In this document: positions 10,094-19,954 of the stretch, one piece after another
How the letters are laid out: each line of letters starts with the position of its first letter
Numbering within the stretch: the stretch's first letter is position 1
NCBI GenBank assembly: GCA_025529335.1
Contig: JAMYHX010000501.1
Coordinates: forward strand, 1 to 31,045
Origin: Rhizopus sp. PT2906
Taxonomy: Eukaryota > Mucoromycota > Mucoromycetes > Mucorales > Rhizopodaceae
DNA length: 31,045 nucleotides
Direction of reading: 5' to 3'
Made by a program: the position numbers and the translations under genes
Notes under the pieces: model-generated
Database searches by the model: none
What the model was told of the DNA's origin: nothing
The model's input: the letters and a program-made list of their open reading frames with translations, nothing else

Positions 10094-10156
10094 CCTTCTC
10101 TCTCTTTCTCTTGATCTCTTTCTTTTCTCTTGTGCTCTTTTTTATTTTATTTTGAA

Positions 10157-11430
10157 ATGAATAGTACAAATCCCAATGTTACGCTTGATCTGGGTCCAGT
10201 GAACCCTGATACTTATGAGATGGCCTCTGAACTCACTTCGTTAACCTGTATTACCGTGTTGGCCGTTGCTCTGGGAGCAAAGACGTATGGTGAAAAGTTC
10301 AAGACACTTAACTATGGTCGTGCTCTTGTTATCCTTCTTTATTCGTTATCTTGGGCATTTGCTGTTACTTCAGTAGTTGTCGTATCTACTAATAATCGTA
10401 AGTAATATTCTTTATTGTAGCATGCTATTCACACACACTCTTTAGACAATATCATCTCATGTACCTTGGGTATGCTTTCTTGTGATTTCTTTTATGCTGG
10501 AAGTAAAATCGTTGCTTATGCATGGTAAAATCATAACCTCTCCTTTTTATACAAAATTGACTAAATTGGGTTAGGCTTATCGAACGTGTTCACTTGGTAA
10601 CCGCTGTCAAAACGACTCGCTTAAAGACCGCCCAATACCGTTTCCACATCCTGTTGCTCTGCCCCTACATTATCATCTTTGCATTAATGGTAAAATCCAT
10701 GTACTTAAAAAAGACGTAATGGAATAATTTTATACCATATATAGTTAAGCTTTAGAAACATTTATCTCGAGGCTGATGGAACCTGTACGATTGGTTTACA
10801 AGATATTGCCAGTATTCCGCTCTTGGTTTATGATTTTGTAAGAGTACATTGTTGTATGAAAACGAATCTAACTGTATGTGTATGATCTAGATTTTCAATC
10901 TCTATCTGACATGGCTCTTCATGAGACCTTTAACAAACATTGGTCGCAACACACGTACTGACTGGAAAGTCACTCGTCTTTACAAGCTTGCCAGACGTAC
11001 CTTGGTCGCTTCCATCATGTGTCTGTCCATTTCATTTCTGAATGTCTTGCTTGTCGTCTTGACTCATGGACATCAAAGAGGATTGGTCTGTTTGACCATG
11101 TGTACTGTAGATGTGACGGTAACTGAAAAAAAAAAAGCGAAGAGTGCTTTGTTTGTATACTAACTATATGTATAGGTCAACGTGGTTACCGTCCACTGGG
11201 TCACCACCAGTGGATCTTCCAGTAGTGGCAATGGACGAACCAAGACACACAATGACGATCATATGACAGCAGATATGACATTTGATGCTGATGAAGCCAA
11301 GCACCATGAAAAGTCAATGAAGTTTGATGGGCCCATGATTCAACCTCACATTGATGATGATGGCACAAGCACCAAGTCTGCTGAAATATCCTACAAGAGT
11401 GAAAAGCCTATTAGCAATTATTATAATTAA
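10157..11430 (+). CDS. Seven-transmembrane receptor-like protein
   Basis: Spliced model: exons 10157-10397, 10446-10524, 10575-10689, 10745-10837, 10891-11112 and 11176-11430, giving 334 aa with all phases closing. The short N-terminus has two N-glycosylation sequons (NST, NVT). Seven hydrophobic segments follow, roughly at residues 26-44, 57-77, 83-107, 128-148, 166-190, 211-233 and 239-256; for example ALVILLYSLSWAFAVTSVVV and FHILLLCPYIIIFALM. The cytoplasmic tail is hydrophilic and His/Asp/Ser-rich. Topology (N outside, seven TM, soluble tail) fits a GPCR-like protein, but I see no DRY or NPxxY motif and cannot name a class or ligand. All five introns are 48-63 nt. It converges on the bZIP gene, with 184 bp between the stops. 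Confidence 0.8.
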
Positions 11431-11614
11431 GAATTTTACGATAATAAATTATACATTTTCTAACGTTAGAGCTATCATTTATAAATAAGCAAGAGAACTT
11501 TTTGTAAAAAGGGTATAACAACTTTTTTTAATGTGGATAATGAATACATACAAGGACATGAATAAATAGGAACAACTATAAACACATACAAACAAGACTT
11601 TTTGAGTGGGGGTA

Positions 11615-12211
11615 TTAGTGATGATGACTTTTGCAAAACTGCTGTAGTTGCTGATATCGATACAACATGTCAGTTTCATTCTTTTTAGCTTGTTCCAATT
11701 CATCTCGAAGATAAGCTACTTCTCTCGCTAGTTGCATGATTTGAGATTGCATTGTCATCGTCATGACCTGTTTCTTGGCACGATACTTTGCTGAAGCCAG
11801 TTTATTTCGTTCTCTTCTTCGATTGATTGAGTCCTCTTTTGTTTTCTTATGTCCAAGTTTATGTAGACTGTATGGTTCTGGATTCAAACTATGTGTGCTC
11901 AAGATGGTGCTTATGCTGCTACTACAGCTGCTGCTATTGCTCTGTCTTCGATCGGTCATAGTTGGGGATAATTCGAAGCCGGCGGAGGGCGGATGATAGG
12001 TAATACCAAAAGATGATGTGTCCTTTGGCTCGGAAAAACAGGGGATCAGCTCACTCTGGGGACGAGCGATGACAAAATGAGAATAGACATCTTGCTGATC
12101 AAACGGCGTCATCTCTTGGACAATTTGTTCGTCCGCTGGATCTTTGCATTGATGTGATTTAGGGCATGTAATAGCCTCAATAGACATTACATTGGAATGA
12201 GATTGATTCAT
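11615..12211 (-). CDS. bZIP transcription factor
   Basis: An intronless 198-aa ORF. Residues 130-148 form a basic region RRRERNKLASAKYRAKKQ with the N-x7-R core (N-K-L-A-S-A-K-Y-R). An amphipathic zipper runs to about residue 190 (IMQLAREVAYLRDELEQA). The N-terminal 120 residues are Ser/Pro-rich and presumably regulatory. The basic region is closest, from memory, to fungal Cys3/Met4-like or Atf-like bZIPs, but I cannot assign the subgroup. It should act as a nuclear dimer on ACGT-type sites; such sites occur upstream of this gene. The leader is GA-rich on the plus strand (12225-12280), that is, CT-rich in the mRNA direction. Confidence 0.9.
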   Translation of the reverse strand: MNQSHSNVMSIEAITCPKSHQCKDPADEQIVQEMTPFDQQDVYSHFVIARPQSELIPCFSEPKDTSSFGITYHPPSAGFELSPTMTDRRQSNSSSCSSSISTILSTHSLNPEPYSLHKLGHKKTKEDSINRRRERNKLASAKYRAKKQVMTMTMQSQIMQLAREVAYLRDELEQAKKNETDMLYRYQQLQQFCKSHHH

Positions 12212-13932
12212 TTTTCAAGAGATAATAAAGGGAAAAGAATGAAGAAAGAGAAAGAAAGGGAGAAAGAAAGAAAAAAAGGACAGACTGGTTTGTACAAGTG
12301 AAAACGGCAATTTTTAGCCACTTTTGGTTTTTATCATGATGCAATGCAACGATAATTGACCTTCCCTTTAACTTGTTTTTTTTTTTTTTTTGTTTCATGT
12401 AACATTTTAAGAAGGAGAGAGAAAGGATCATACACTTTTTGGTTTTCTATTTTATATTCGTGACAGATTTGATTTTCATTTTTTACTAACAATGTTTATC
12501 TCTTTATGCTTAATTATCCTGTTCCGTTAGTACGCTTGCTCGTGCTTGTACCCACTCGGCTACTCTTGGAGTACAAGTTATTAAAACTAGCTGATATTAC
12601 AACTAGATGAGGAAAGCGTTAATCATTGTACGACTATTGCAAAAAAAAAAGAGGTCCTTGTCTGCGTAAATAACTGAAAAACTAACCACTCAGCATGAAC
12701 AACAGAAGGAGATTAATTGATATATTTGACTATCAATTCTGATATAGCCCCTTCTCTTTGTTGTTGGAGAAAAGCAGACAATTCAATAAAAAGGGATACC
12801 AACGAAAAAAAAAAGATGCATAAAGTTACACACAGCTTCTCTACTAGTCGCGGCATTGGCTGAGATGTCATTTAAAAAAGAATGATGTCGCCATTACCCT
12901 GTACGACTGATGGAAGTTTACTTGTATTAAACAGGAAATTCATATGTTCTATTAATTTACAGCGTACGCTAGGGTCTTATTTTTATCCACTGATGTCACC
13001 AACGTATACTGTAAACTTTATATCTGCATGCGCGCGCAGAGGTATCTGTAGTACAAAGAAACAAGTTTCCTGATCAAGTAAGCTGCATCGATACCGGAAT
13101 TTCACTCCACTGACGTCGCAGGACAAAAATAATTACAAAATGATGATTCTCTCAAAGATTCTATTTGGTTCGTTTAATTGTACATAATTAATGAAATAAA
13201 TCTGATGATTGGCAGGTTCCTTTTTTTTTTTTTATCTCACACACAAATTCAGAACGCCACACACAACGTTGTAATAAAGAGGAGATCTATCGAACTGTCT
13301 AGGAGCAGCGTGACCGTAAGATCATAAATTTTTTTTTCTGGGTCTCTTTTTTACCCCCCCTGTAAGTTATAAATTTAGGTAGTTTACCTGTTTTTCTTTG
13401 CTTCTTCTTCTCTTTTGTCATAAAAAAAAGGTAAAATAAGTAAGGAAAGGGGGAAAAAAAAAAAGCTAAAGATGATAACCAAAAGACATTTGCACGTCAG
13501 TCTGATTCCTGAAGAGTAATTACGCACTATACCCAAATTTCTGAATAATGCTTTTTTCCCCCCCTTTTCCTTTCATCTATTTAATTTAAACTTTTATTAA
13601 CTTGTTTATATAGATTTCTTTTTATTATTATTATAAATAAAGCTTTGTTTAAACAATATATGCATCGGTTATTTTATATGTGTGTGTGCACTGACCATTT
13701 GACTTTCTTGGTGTGTTTATGTAATAAATACATAAAAAAACCCTTTATAAAAGATGTTCTCAGGGAAGACATACGTAATGTTTATAAATCTCGACAATAG
13801 ATGCGCACGCGACATTAAGATTACACCCCCTCCTTTTTCTCCGAGTCATCTCTACAAAAATGGTAATAAACAATCAAGCTATGTTTTATTATGATGCAAG
13901 CTATTTCTATAATAGGGGGAAAATATACATAT
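12212..13932. other. Long gene-free region: bZIP upstream region and antiporter 3' flank
   Basis: No coding exon is recognised in 1.7 kb. Four GA(T/C)GTC-like words cluster on the plus strand (GATGTCATT near 12864, GATGTCGCC near 12884, TGATGTCACC at 12991, TGACGTCGCA at 13111), and CACGTCAG lies at 13493. The last two positions of the cluster share the longer context TCCACTGAYGTC. These resemble bZIP/CRE half or full sites. Poly-T and poly-C runs are frequent from 13220 to 13570. Confidence 0.45.
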
Positions 13933-15869
13933 TTATGATGTGGTGTTTTGATTATTTCTTTCCAAGTTTGTCGTACTCGTTCCAGTAGATCGATTATTAT
14001 CATGGACAGAGCGATGATGGCTCTGATGAGAGGGAATCTCTGAAGGTGTGAGAATGGTAATGGCTGTGTGCCTTGGTGTTTCATTTTTTAGGGTATCTTG
14101 AAGAGCGTCTACAGTGGATTGTTCTTCTTCATTATCTGGAATAATATCTACCACATCAATCTCTACTTCCGAATTTGTTCTCTTAACCTTGATATTTCGT
14201 TTATCAATCTTGGGAATACGAAGGATCTGGGTGACTTCACTTGTTCTTGTCAACGTACGAGTGGCAAAAGTGCCAATGTAGAACAATGGAATCGTCACAC
14301 CGTGTGCGACAACAGAGGCAAGCACCATAAAGTAAACAACAGGTCTAATCATTTGACGCGCATGCGCGTTCGGTCCATCCTCTGGTACACTCTCAAGAGC
14401 AATCATTGCATAGAACACGGCGCCGACACCAATAGGACCAAACCAGCCGGTAAATACGGCTTCTCGCCAGGTATGAATGGTTGGAATCGCCTTGTAGAGT
14501 GCCATAATGATGGGAAGTCGGCGAAGTAACAGGACAAGAATGGCCAAGACGATCAATCGCCAAACTGTGATCTGAATGGAATAATCGTTGAACGATGACC
14601 ATGGCTACAAAAAAAAAAAAGAAATGTCAATACATGTTACACACACACCGCGATGATAGTTTACCATGGTCGCGCCAATGTACGCAAAGATACTAAGATT
14701 GAGCAAGTTGTCTACAACCTATTTCACATTATTAATGATAAAAATCAATGACACGTTGAATATACTTGCCTCCATCAAATGTGCATTTTCTGTCTCTACA
14801 CGGAACCAGTCGTCCCAAGTAAAAGAATTACCAGCTATAAAACATGCCAAGAGATCATCACTTCCTATCAATCCAACGACGCCCATAAGAAAGAATGATA
14901 ATGCGACCGAGTATACAAGAAATGACTCATTATCAATCAACTTTTTCTGTTCACAGTATTTAAGAAGCTTTCGAGCAATATAGCCTACGACAAATCCAAT
15001 GACAACGGACAAGAGGATGTTGAAGGCCATGATCCAGTATGCCCATTTACCTATAGCGGGCCCTATATCCATCTGTATCAAATAGACAGCCAAGAACAGA
15101 AAGGGGTAACCAAGTCCATCATTAGCACCACTAAAAAAAAAGTGTAAGTAGCTTTTTTTTAAACTTTCCATTTATACCTTTCACATGAGATGATGTGGCG
15201 TACATGAGTTGGAACATGTTTTTCCGCAAATTTACCTTGCACAATTGAGTTAGCAAGTACCTATAATAAGAAATAAGTAAGCTCTTTTTTTTATATATAT
15301 ATGCTTTTATGTGTGTGAACATACTGGATCTGTAGGAGTGAAACATGCAGCAATCATTAATGCCTCAAGCTAAATAAAAACATATGAGCATATATATAAA
15401 AAAAGGGGGGGATGAAACACACGTACATAATTTAATCCCGGAATAAGAGCCCAGACGAGCAAACCGCTGACTAACCACATGTAAATCATAACAGGACCAA
15501 GGAGCATGAGAAGAGAGATGAGTTCTTTTCGAAGATAGGCTTTTGGTAAAGCAACACCAGCGGCCATGACTTGTATACCGATAACAATTCGACAAAATTC
15601 CTTTGTGATCGTGTCTTCATCCCCCCAATCACTGACATTAATGAATTTTGCACAGACTGGACCAAAGATAATGCCACATAGGATGGCAAAAGCTATATAA
15701 TATACAGACGAATTGATAAATACACAGGAAAAGACAATTCTTTTTTGTTTTGTTTTTTTTTACATGCTTCAGATAAATAGAGTCTTTCTTTGATAAATAA
15801 AGAACATAAACCGTATAAAACAATAAATCCTCCAAGGATGGCAATAACAACAGAAACAGTGTCAGACAT
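13933..15869 (-). CDS. Plasma-membrane Na+/H+ antiporter (CPA1, Nha1/Sod2 type)
   Basis: Spliced model on the minus strand: exons 15869-15764, 15692-15427, 15369-15325, 15260-15178, 15130-14770, 14718-14665 and 14604-13933, giving 528 aa. Family signatures are in order: GIIFGP, FTPTDPVLANSIVQGKFAEK (TPTDP at 135-139), ESGANDGLGYPFLF (166 onward), GSDDLLACFIAG (D258-D259) and YIGATMPW. In yeast Nha1/Sod2 relatives, acidic residues in these membrane segments carry Na+ or Li+ and H+, and the enzyme exports alkali cations. About a dozen hydrophobic segments are present. The C-terminal tail (about 130 residues, Asp/Glu/Ser/Thr-rich) is much shorter than that of Saccharomyces Nha1 (985 aa in total) and nearer Sod2. 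The intron at 14769-14719 begins with GC rather than GT. Confidence 0.92.
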
Positions 15870-16655
15870 AAATACTAAATGAACATGAATAGATCTGAAT
15901 CTTATAGTTTTATTAGAAGGAAAAAAAGAAGAGAAATAGAATTGACGTATTTATAAACAAAAGAATAGATCTATAGTTCTGCCTGTCACACTTGATGATG
16001 TACAATAGCTCAGAAATATCCAAATTTAGTATATTGTATCACAATAGGAAATGCGCCATTTTTGCGAAACGCACACCCAAAGGACATATCTTACTAAATA
16101 AAGATCCGCGTAGTACAAGAAGAAACACCACAGTTTATTTGTCGCTGCAGTGTTTTCACTTGGCGAACCTTTTCGGAGCTTTTCTATTTTTTTCCGGACA
16201 AAATCAATCATATTTCTGTCTCAATCAATTCTAGTAGAATTCATTTCGACACTTGAATTTGCAAGTAGTGCCACCTGATCCAAAGCCGCCGACAGAATAC
16301 ACCAGAAAAGGTGTATTACATGTTTATTTAGTTTAAGTTTATATCACTTAATGGCAGATCAAGATGTCATGAATAGAATATGCTCATCCGATGAAATTAA
16401 TTTACGCATAATATATGATATGCACAACTTGGTTATTGTTGTAATATAGAATACTTTCTGACGTTTGAACCTAAATTCAGAAACTCAGAGGGAAACCTAC
16501 AAATGAAATTCGAGTAGTTTATGAAGAGATTCTGATCTGGAGTTTACAAATAAGTTGTATTTTCTTTGATAAGACCAAGCTTCATACTAATATGAGAAAT
16601 AATTGGATTACGTCAAAAAGTAAAAAGTTCCACTCTAGTAAAATAGCTATAAATT
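15870..16655. other. Antiporter 5' region; no other gene seen
   Basis: Open stretches here (for example plus 15992-16234) have no recognisable domain and atypical composition. The first 100-200 bases are presumably the antiporter promoter. Confidence 0.45.
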
Positions 16656-16895
16656 GAGATGAACACTACGTGCACGAGGAAATCCACGAGAAGGCTAATG
16701 TTACGAGGATGTTACCTATGTTGTCACTATACAACTTCACACTATCAAAGTTGCTATCTAACCTAACACTTCTAATGGAGTATTCTTTAATGCAACTATA
16801 CATGATATTGCTTCTTTGTTGATCAACTGACAACATAAAATAAATAACAACATTTCTTTTTATCTCTTTTTCTTCTTGAAACATTAGTCTACATA
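16656..16895 (-). mobile_element. Diverged second copy of the MITE (copy B)
   Basis: The reverse complement of this segment aligns with 3620-3885. Shared words include AAGTTGTATAGTGACAAC, TAGGTAACATCC, GAGATAAAAA and GTTGTTATTTATT, and the terminal repeat GTGCACGTAGTGTTC corresponds to GTGCATGTAGTATTG of copy A. Only the end matching the right TIR of copy A is recognisable (near 16656-16680); the opposite end seems lost beyond 16895. It is more decayed than copy A or belongs to an older subfamily. Confidence 0.7.
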
Positions 16896-16968
16896 ACATG
16901 GAAAGATGTCTGTTCTCTGAACAAATTTAGCTGGACGTTACACATTCAAATGTTTCGTTAGCATAAAT

Positions 16969-17772
16969 ATGGATGTCCTGCATAAGCAGGTGCTGGAATT
17001 GCACAAGTGCGATGCAAAGATTGAAAAAGAAACACTTGATGCTGTAACGGAAGCATTCAGGGTAAATAAGCTTAAAGGTTGACATGGAATTACGATGTTA
17101 TCTTTACATTCTCTTTTTTAAGGCATGGGTGATACTCCGGACAACGATGAAATGAAGATCAAACTGTTTAATATCTATGAAGCAACAGAAAAAGAGGGCC
17201 GCAAATTGGTTGATGTTCTAGATAACTTGTGCGTAGTATACATATAATATAAAAGAAACTCATGATGTTAGGCTCCATAAACTAGTCCAATTCTTAATTT
17301 ACAATTTTAGAATCAACAAGTTACCTAATGAAGAACTTATTGATCACACAATCAAAGAGCAAGAGCTTATTAACAATTTTGTTGATCTAATCCTCAGCTC
17401 ACTATTGCATCAACCTGAAAAGGATAAACTTTTTTTGTGGTAAACGGCCTGACATAAGCTTACTAGACTGTGGTATTAGGGATATCAATTCTACATCCAA
17501 TCGATAGGCTAGATAGAACGGTGACGGAATCATATAATACCCGTCCTGATGCTGGTTGTGCTTTAATCCAAGAAAGAAGGCTCAAGGATTACTCTGGTTT
17601 CGCCGAGGTTAAGGCAGAGTATAAGAAGAAGGACTCATTGAGTACACATCAAGATTTGTTACGGCTATCATTGTTTGGTGCACATACAATTGAAGAGTAC
17701 GGTGCTAAATGTATCTTACTCATACAAGTTGTAGATAAATTAAATCCTAAATCAATATTATACTTTTCGTAG
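16969..17772 (+). pseudogene. Second broken member of the nuclease-like family
   Basis: Exon-like blocks: 16969-17061 (MDVLHKQVLELHKCDAKIEK), 17123-17228 (MGDTPDNDEMKIKLFNIYEA), 17311-17439 (INKLPNEELIDHTIKEQELI, ending LFLW) and 17480-17772 (NTRPDAGCALIQERRLKDYS, then GFAEVKAEY). The 17228/17311 junction closes in phase. The junction into the last block is off by one base and hits a stop, and the first block does not join the second in frame. The block ending LFLW parallels HLQW of the relic at 2446-4034, and E-V-K parallels VREVKGEG there. An RPD about 22 residues before E-V-K fits a PD-(D/E)XK active site in a family that I remember as Mucorales-specific hypothetical proteins. Nuclease function is inferred only from this spacing. 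Confidence 0.5.
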
Positions 17773-18397
17773 TATGTTTATAGAGTATTCTATTTTGGGG
17801 AAAGCTATGGATCATATTTGATTCAACAGGTAAATTTATAAGGGAAATTGTCAGTTCTGAATGTACTGCTTCAAGAAAATGAGTAATGCAATCCTGTTGC
17901 TCTTCACAAATTTAACTTTAGACCTTTTATTTATTGTAGCAACATGAGCAATCATTATCAAATGTGTAAAAAGTGAAGATTAAAAGCGTAATTAGTAGTA
18001 GTCAATCCTCATCTTTTGATATTGTATTTACAACTATTCATACATCATTCATCATTCTCTTTCTGTCTGTGTATTTAATGATTATATACACCTATTCTTT
18101 ATTATACTTTATAATAATGCATTGGAATATCAAATGCATCTTACCTAATATCAAGAAAAGTAGTGAATAAGATTTTCTTTCTCTCTCTCTTTCCCTCTCT
18201 CTCTTCATGTCTGTGTAGTCTGTTCTTTTTCTGCAAGGTCAAAATTGAGCTTATGTCAAGAACATTATATACTTTATGAAATGCTGCAAGTTGAAGTGTT
18301 GTGCCGTGTGTGTGTGCGTGTGTGTGTGTATCCCAACATGACAGAAAAAACTTTGGGGATAAAACAAACATTTTATATAAAATAATTCAAAAAAGTA
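17773..18397. other. Stretch without a recognised gene
   Basis: It contains a CT-rich run (18176-18208) and a (GT)n run (18300-18330) and presumably the 3' flank of the WW-domain gene. No coding exon is supported. Confidence 0.5.
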
Positions 18398-19315
18398 TTA
18401 TCTGTATCTCTTTTCATAAGGTTCGTTTCTTCTTGTCGCTCTTCTATCCGTCCATCTCGGTTGATATAGAGGCGGTCGATGATAAGGCGGATAACGTCGT
18501 GGATAATATCGACCTGGTGCTGATAGTGATGACGACGATGACGATGATGGTAGTGGTGGTGAAGGCGGTATATTAGAAGAGGGTGGAGATGGATATCTGT
18601 CATAATAAGGTCGTACTTGACGTATCTCAGTACGATGATAATGATGCACTTCTCTTTTCACAGGACGATGTTCACTGCTATTTGCTCCTCTATTGTCATG
18701 AATGTCTTTTATATCCCATACACTCTTACGCGTTATTTGATTATAATAGTAAACTTCTCCTTTCTCTGTCTGACAAGATATCCATGTTTCCGGTAAACTG
18801 TCCTTTTCTTGCTTCTTTTCCTCTTTTTGTGGTTCTTCTTGTTTTGGCTCAGGGCTCGATTGAGCCATGGTTTCATTCACCCAGTCATCTTCTCCATCTG
18901 AATCAAACGAAATCACAGCTTCTTTTATCACTGGCTTTTTCTCTTCTTCTATTGGTTTTTGTTCTTTTTCGATTGGTGTTTCTCTCTGCTCCTCTTTTGA
19001 TTGCGATGGGCCCATGCTCTTTATCTCTTCTTCTTGTTTTCTTGATGTTGACCCATTCGACACTTTCTCTGGTCTTCTTCTATCATCATGTCTCGATGAG
19101 GAAGATCGGGAATGGTGGTAATAGCTGTGATAATCCCTTGGTCTTGCTGGGTAGTAGTAAGGAGAAGAAGGACGAGGAGGAGGTCTGGGATACCTATAAT
19201 GTGAAGGCAGTGGTGGTGGCAAAGGATGGTATCGTGGTCTGTAGTATCTATCGTCATATCTCGGTCTTGGATGTGTAAAACGTGGTCTAGGAGGGTAATC
19301 GTAGCGACGATCCAT
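18398..19315 (-). CDS. WW-domain protein, Arg/Tyr/Pro-rich
   Basis: An intronless 305-aa ORF. Residues about 174-203 form a WW domain (LPETWISCQTEKGEVYYYNQ, then ITRKSVWDI), with both tryptophans, the YYYN core and the usual Thr. The N-terminal 75 residues and C-terminal 90 residues are low-complexity Pro/Tyr/Arg/Ser with repeated RPRY and PPP words; between them is an acidic Lys/Glu-rich stretch containing FDSDGEDDWVNE. WW domains bind proline-rich ligands, and this composition is typical of RNA-processing or transcription-coupled proteins. Orthology is not assignable from memory. A T tract (about 19365-19388) lies just upstream in the leader. A long ORF on the opposite strand is a shadow of the biased codon pattern. 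Confidence 0.85.
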   Translation of the reverse strand: MDRRYDYPPRPRFTHPRPRYDDRYYRPRYHPLPPPLPSHYRYPRPPPRPSSPYYYPARPRDYHSYYHHSRSSSSRHDDRRRPEKVSNGSTSRKQEEEIKSMGPSQSKEEQRETPIEKEQKPIEEEKKPVIKEAVISFDSDGEDDWVNETMAQSSPEPKQEEPQKEEKKQEKDSLPETWISCQTEKGEVYYYNQITRKSVWDIKDIHDNRGANSSEHRPVKREVHHYHRTEIRQVRPYYDRYPSPPSSNIPPSPPLPSSSSSSSLSAPGRYYPRRYPPYHRPPLYQPRWTDRRATRRNEPYEKRYR

Positions 19316-19954
19316 TTTAATGGGCTGTTTAAGAGAATTAGTATAAAAGAAGAGTGAGTCTTAATTTTTTTTTTTTTTTTTTTTTTTTGAGTACACAAAT
19401 GGGTCTGCATAGACAAGAGTGTCACTTTATAAACACAGAAAGAAAGAAAAAAAAAGAACTCTTTAGGTATGTTATCCTTATTATGGATAAAATACATATA
19501 AAGTAAAACATTCTTTGCTATTTGCTTGTTAAATACAATATTTTGTTATATAGCGATTCTGTCTTGACCTCTTCTTCTGTGGTGTAGAACGGATAAAAAA
19601 AAAAAAACAAGGCTACAGCTTTTTAAAGTGTGTGTCTTTTTCATGGTTAAATACATCAACACAAGTCCCTGTAACAAATCTTTACCTTCATTTCTGACAT
19701 TGTTGTCATGTCCGTCGTATGAGTACTGATTAACATAAACGACTAGCTATGAAATATTGCTACCTGTAAGCAACGTAAAGGCTGCTTCATAGGATATAGC
19801 ATTAGACATAAAGAAAAAAAAATACGACAATGGTCTTTTGATCTATTATATTTAATAACGTATTCTGGCTTCATTTTATTAAAAAAAAGTGTAAGGAATT
19901 TATATAAGAGAAGGGGAATTGGATTATGTTTACAGTTAATGAAAGAATATACAA
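19316..19954. other. Intergenic region between WW gene and copper ATPase
   Basis: This is the 5' flank of the WW gene and 3' flank of the ATPase. It has several A/T runs and no recognisable exon or RNA gene. Confidence 0.5.

Noticed and set aside
13140..13205. C/D-box snoRNA candidate (ATGATGA ... CTGA, about 65 nt)
   Set aside because: The flanks do not form a terminal stem and no guide sequence could be tested; the two boxes alone are expected by chance in AT-rich DNA.
14393..14602. Minus ORF beginning MVIVQRLF within the antiporter
   Set aside because: It is the wrong frame of the antiporter exon; the correct frame reads PWSSFNDYSIQITVW and continues the family alignment.
18583..19278. 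231-codon ORF on the plus strand opposite the WW gene
   Set aside because: It is fully antisense to a gene with a clear domain; it is a by-product of the Pro/Arg/Tyr-rich codon pattern and has no domain.
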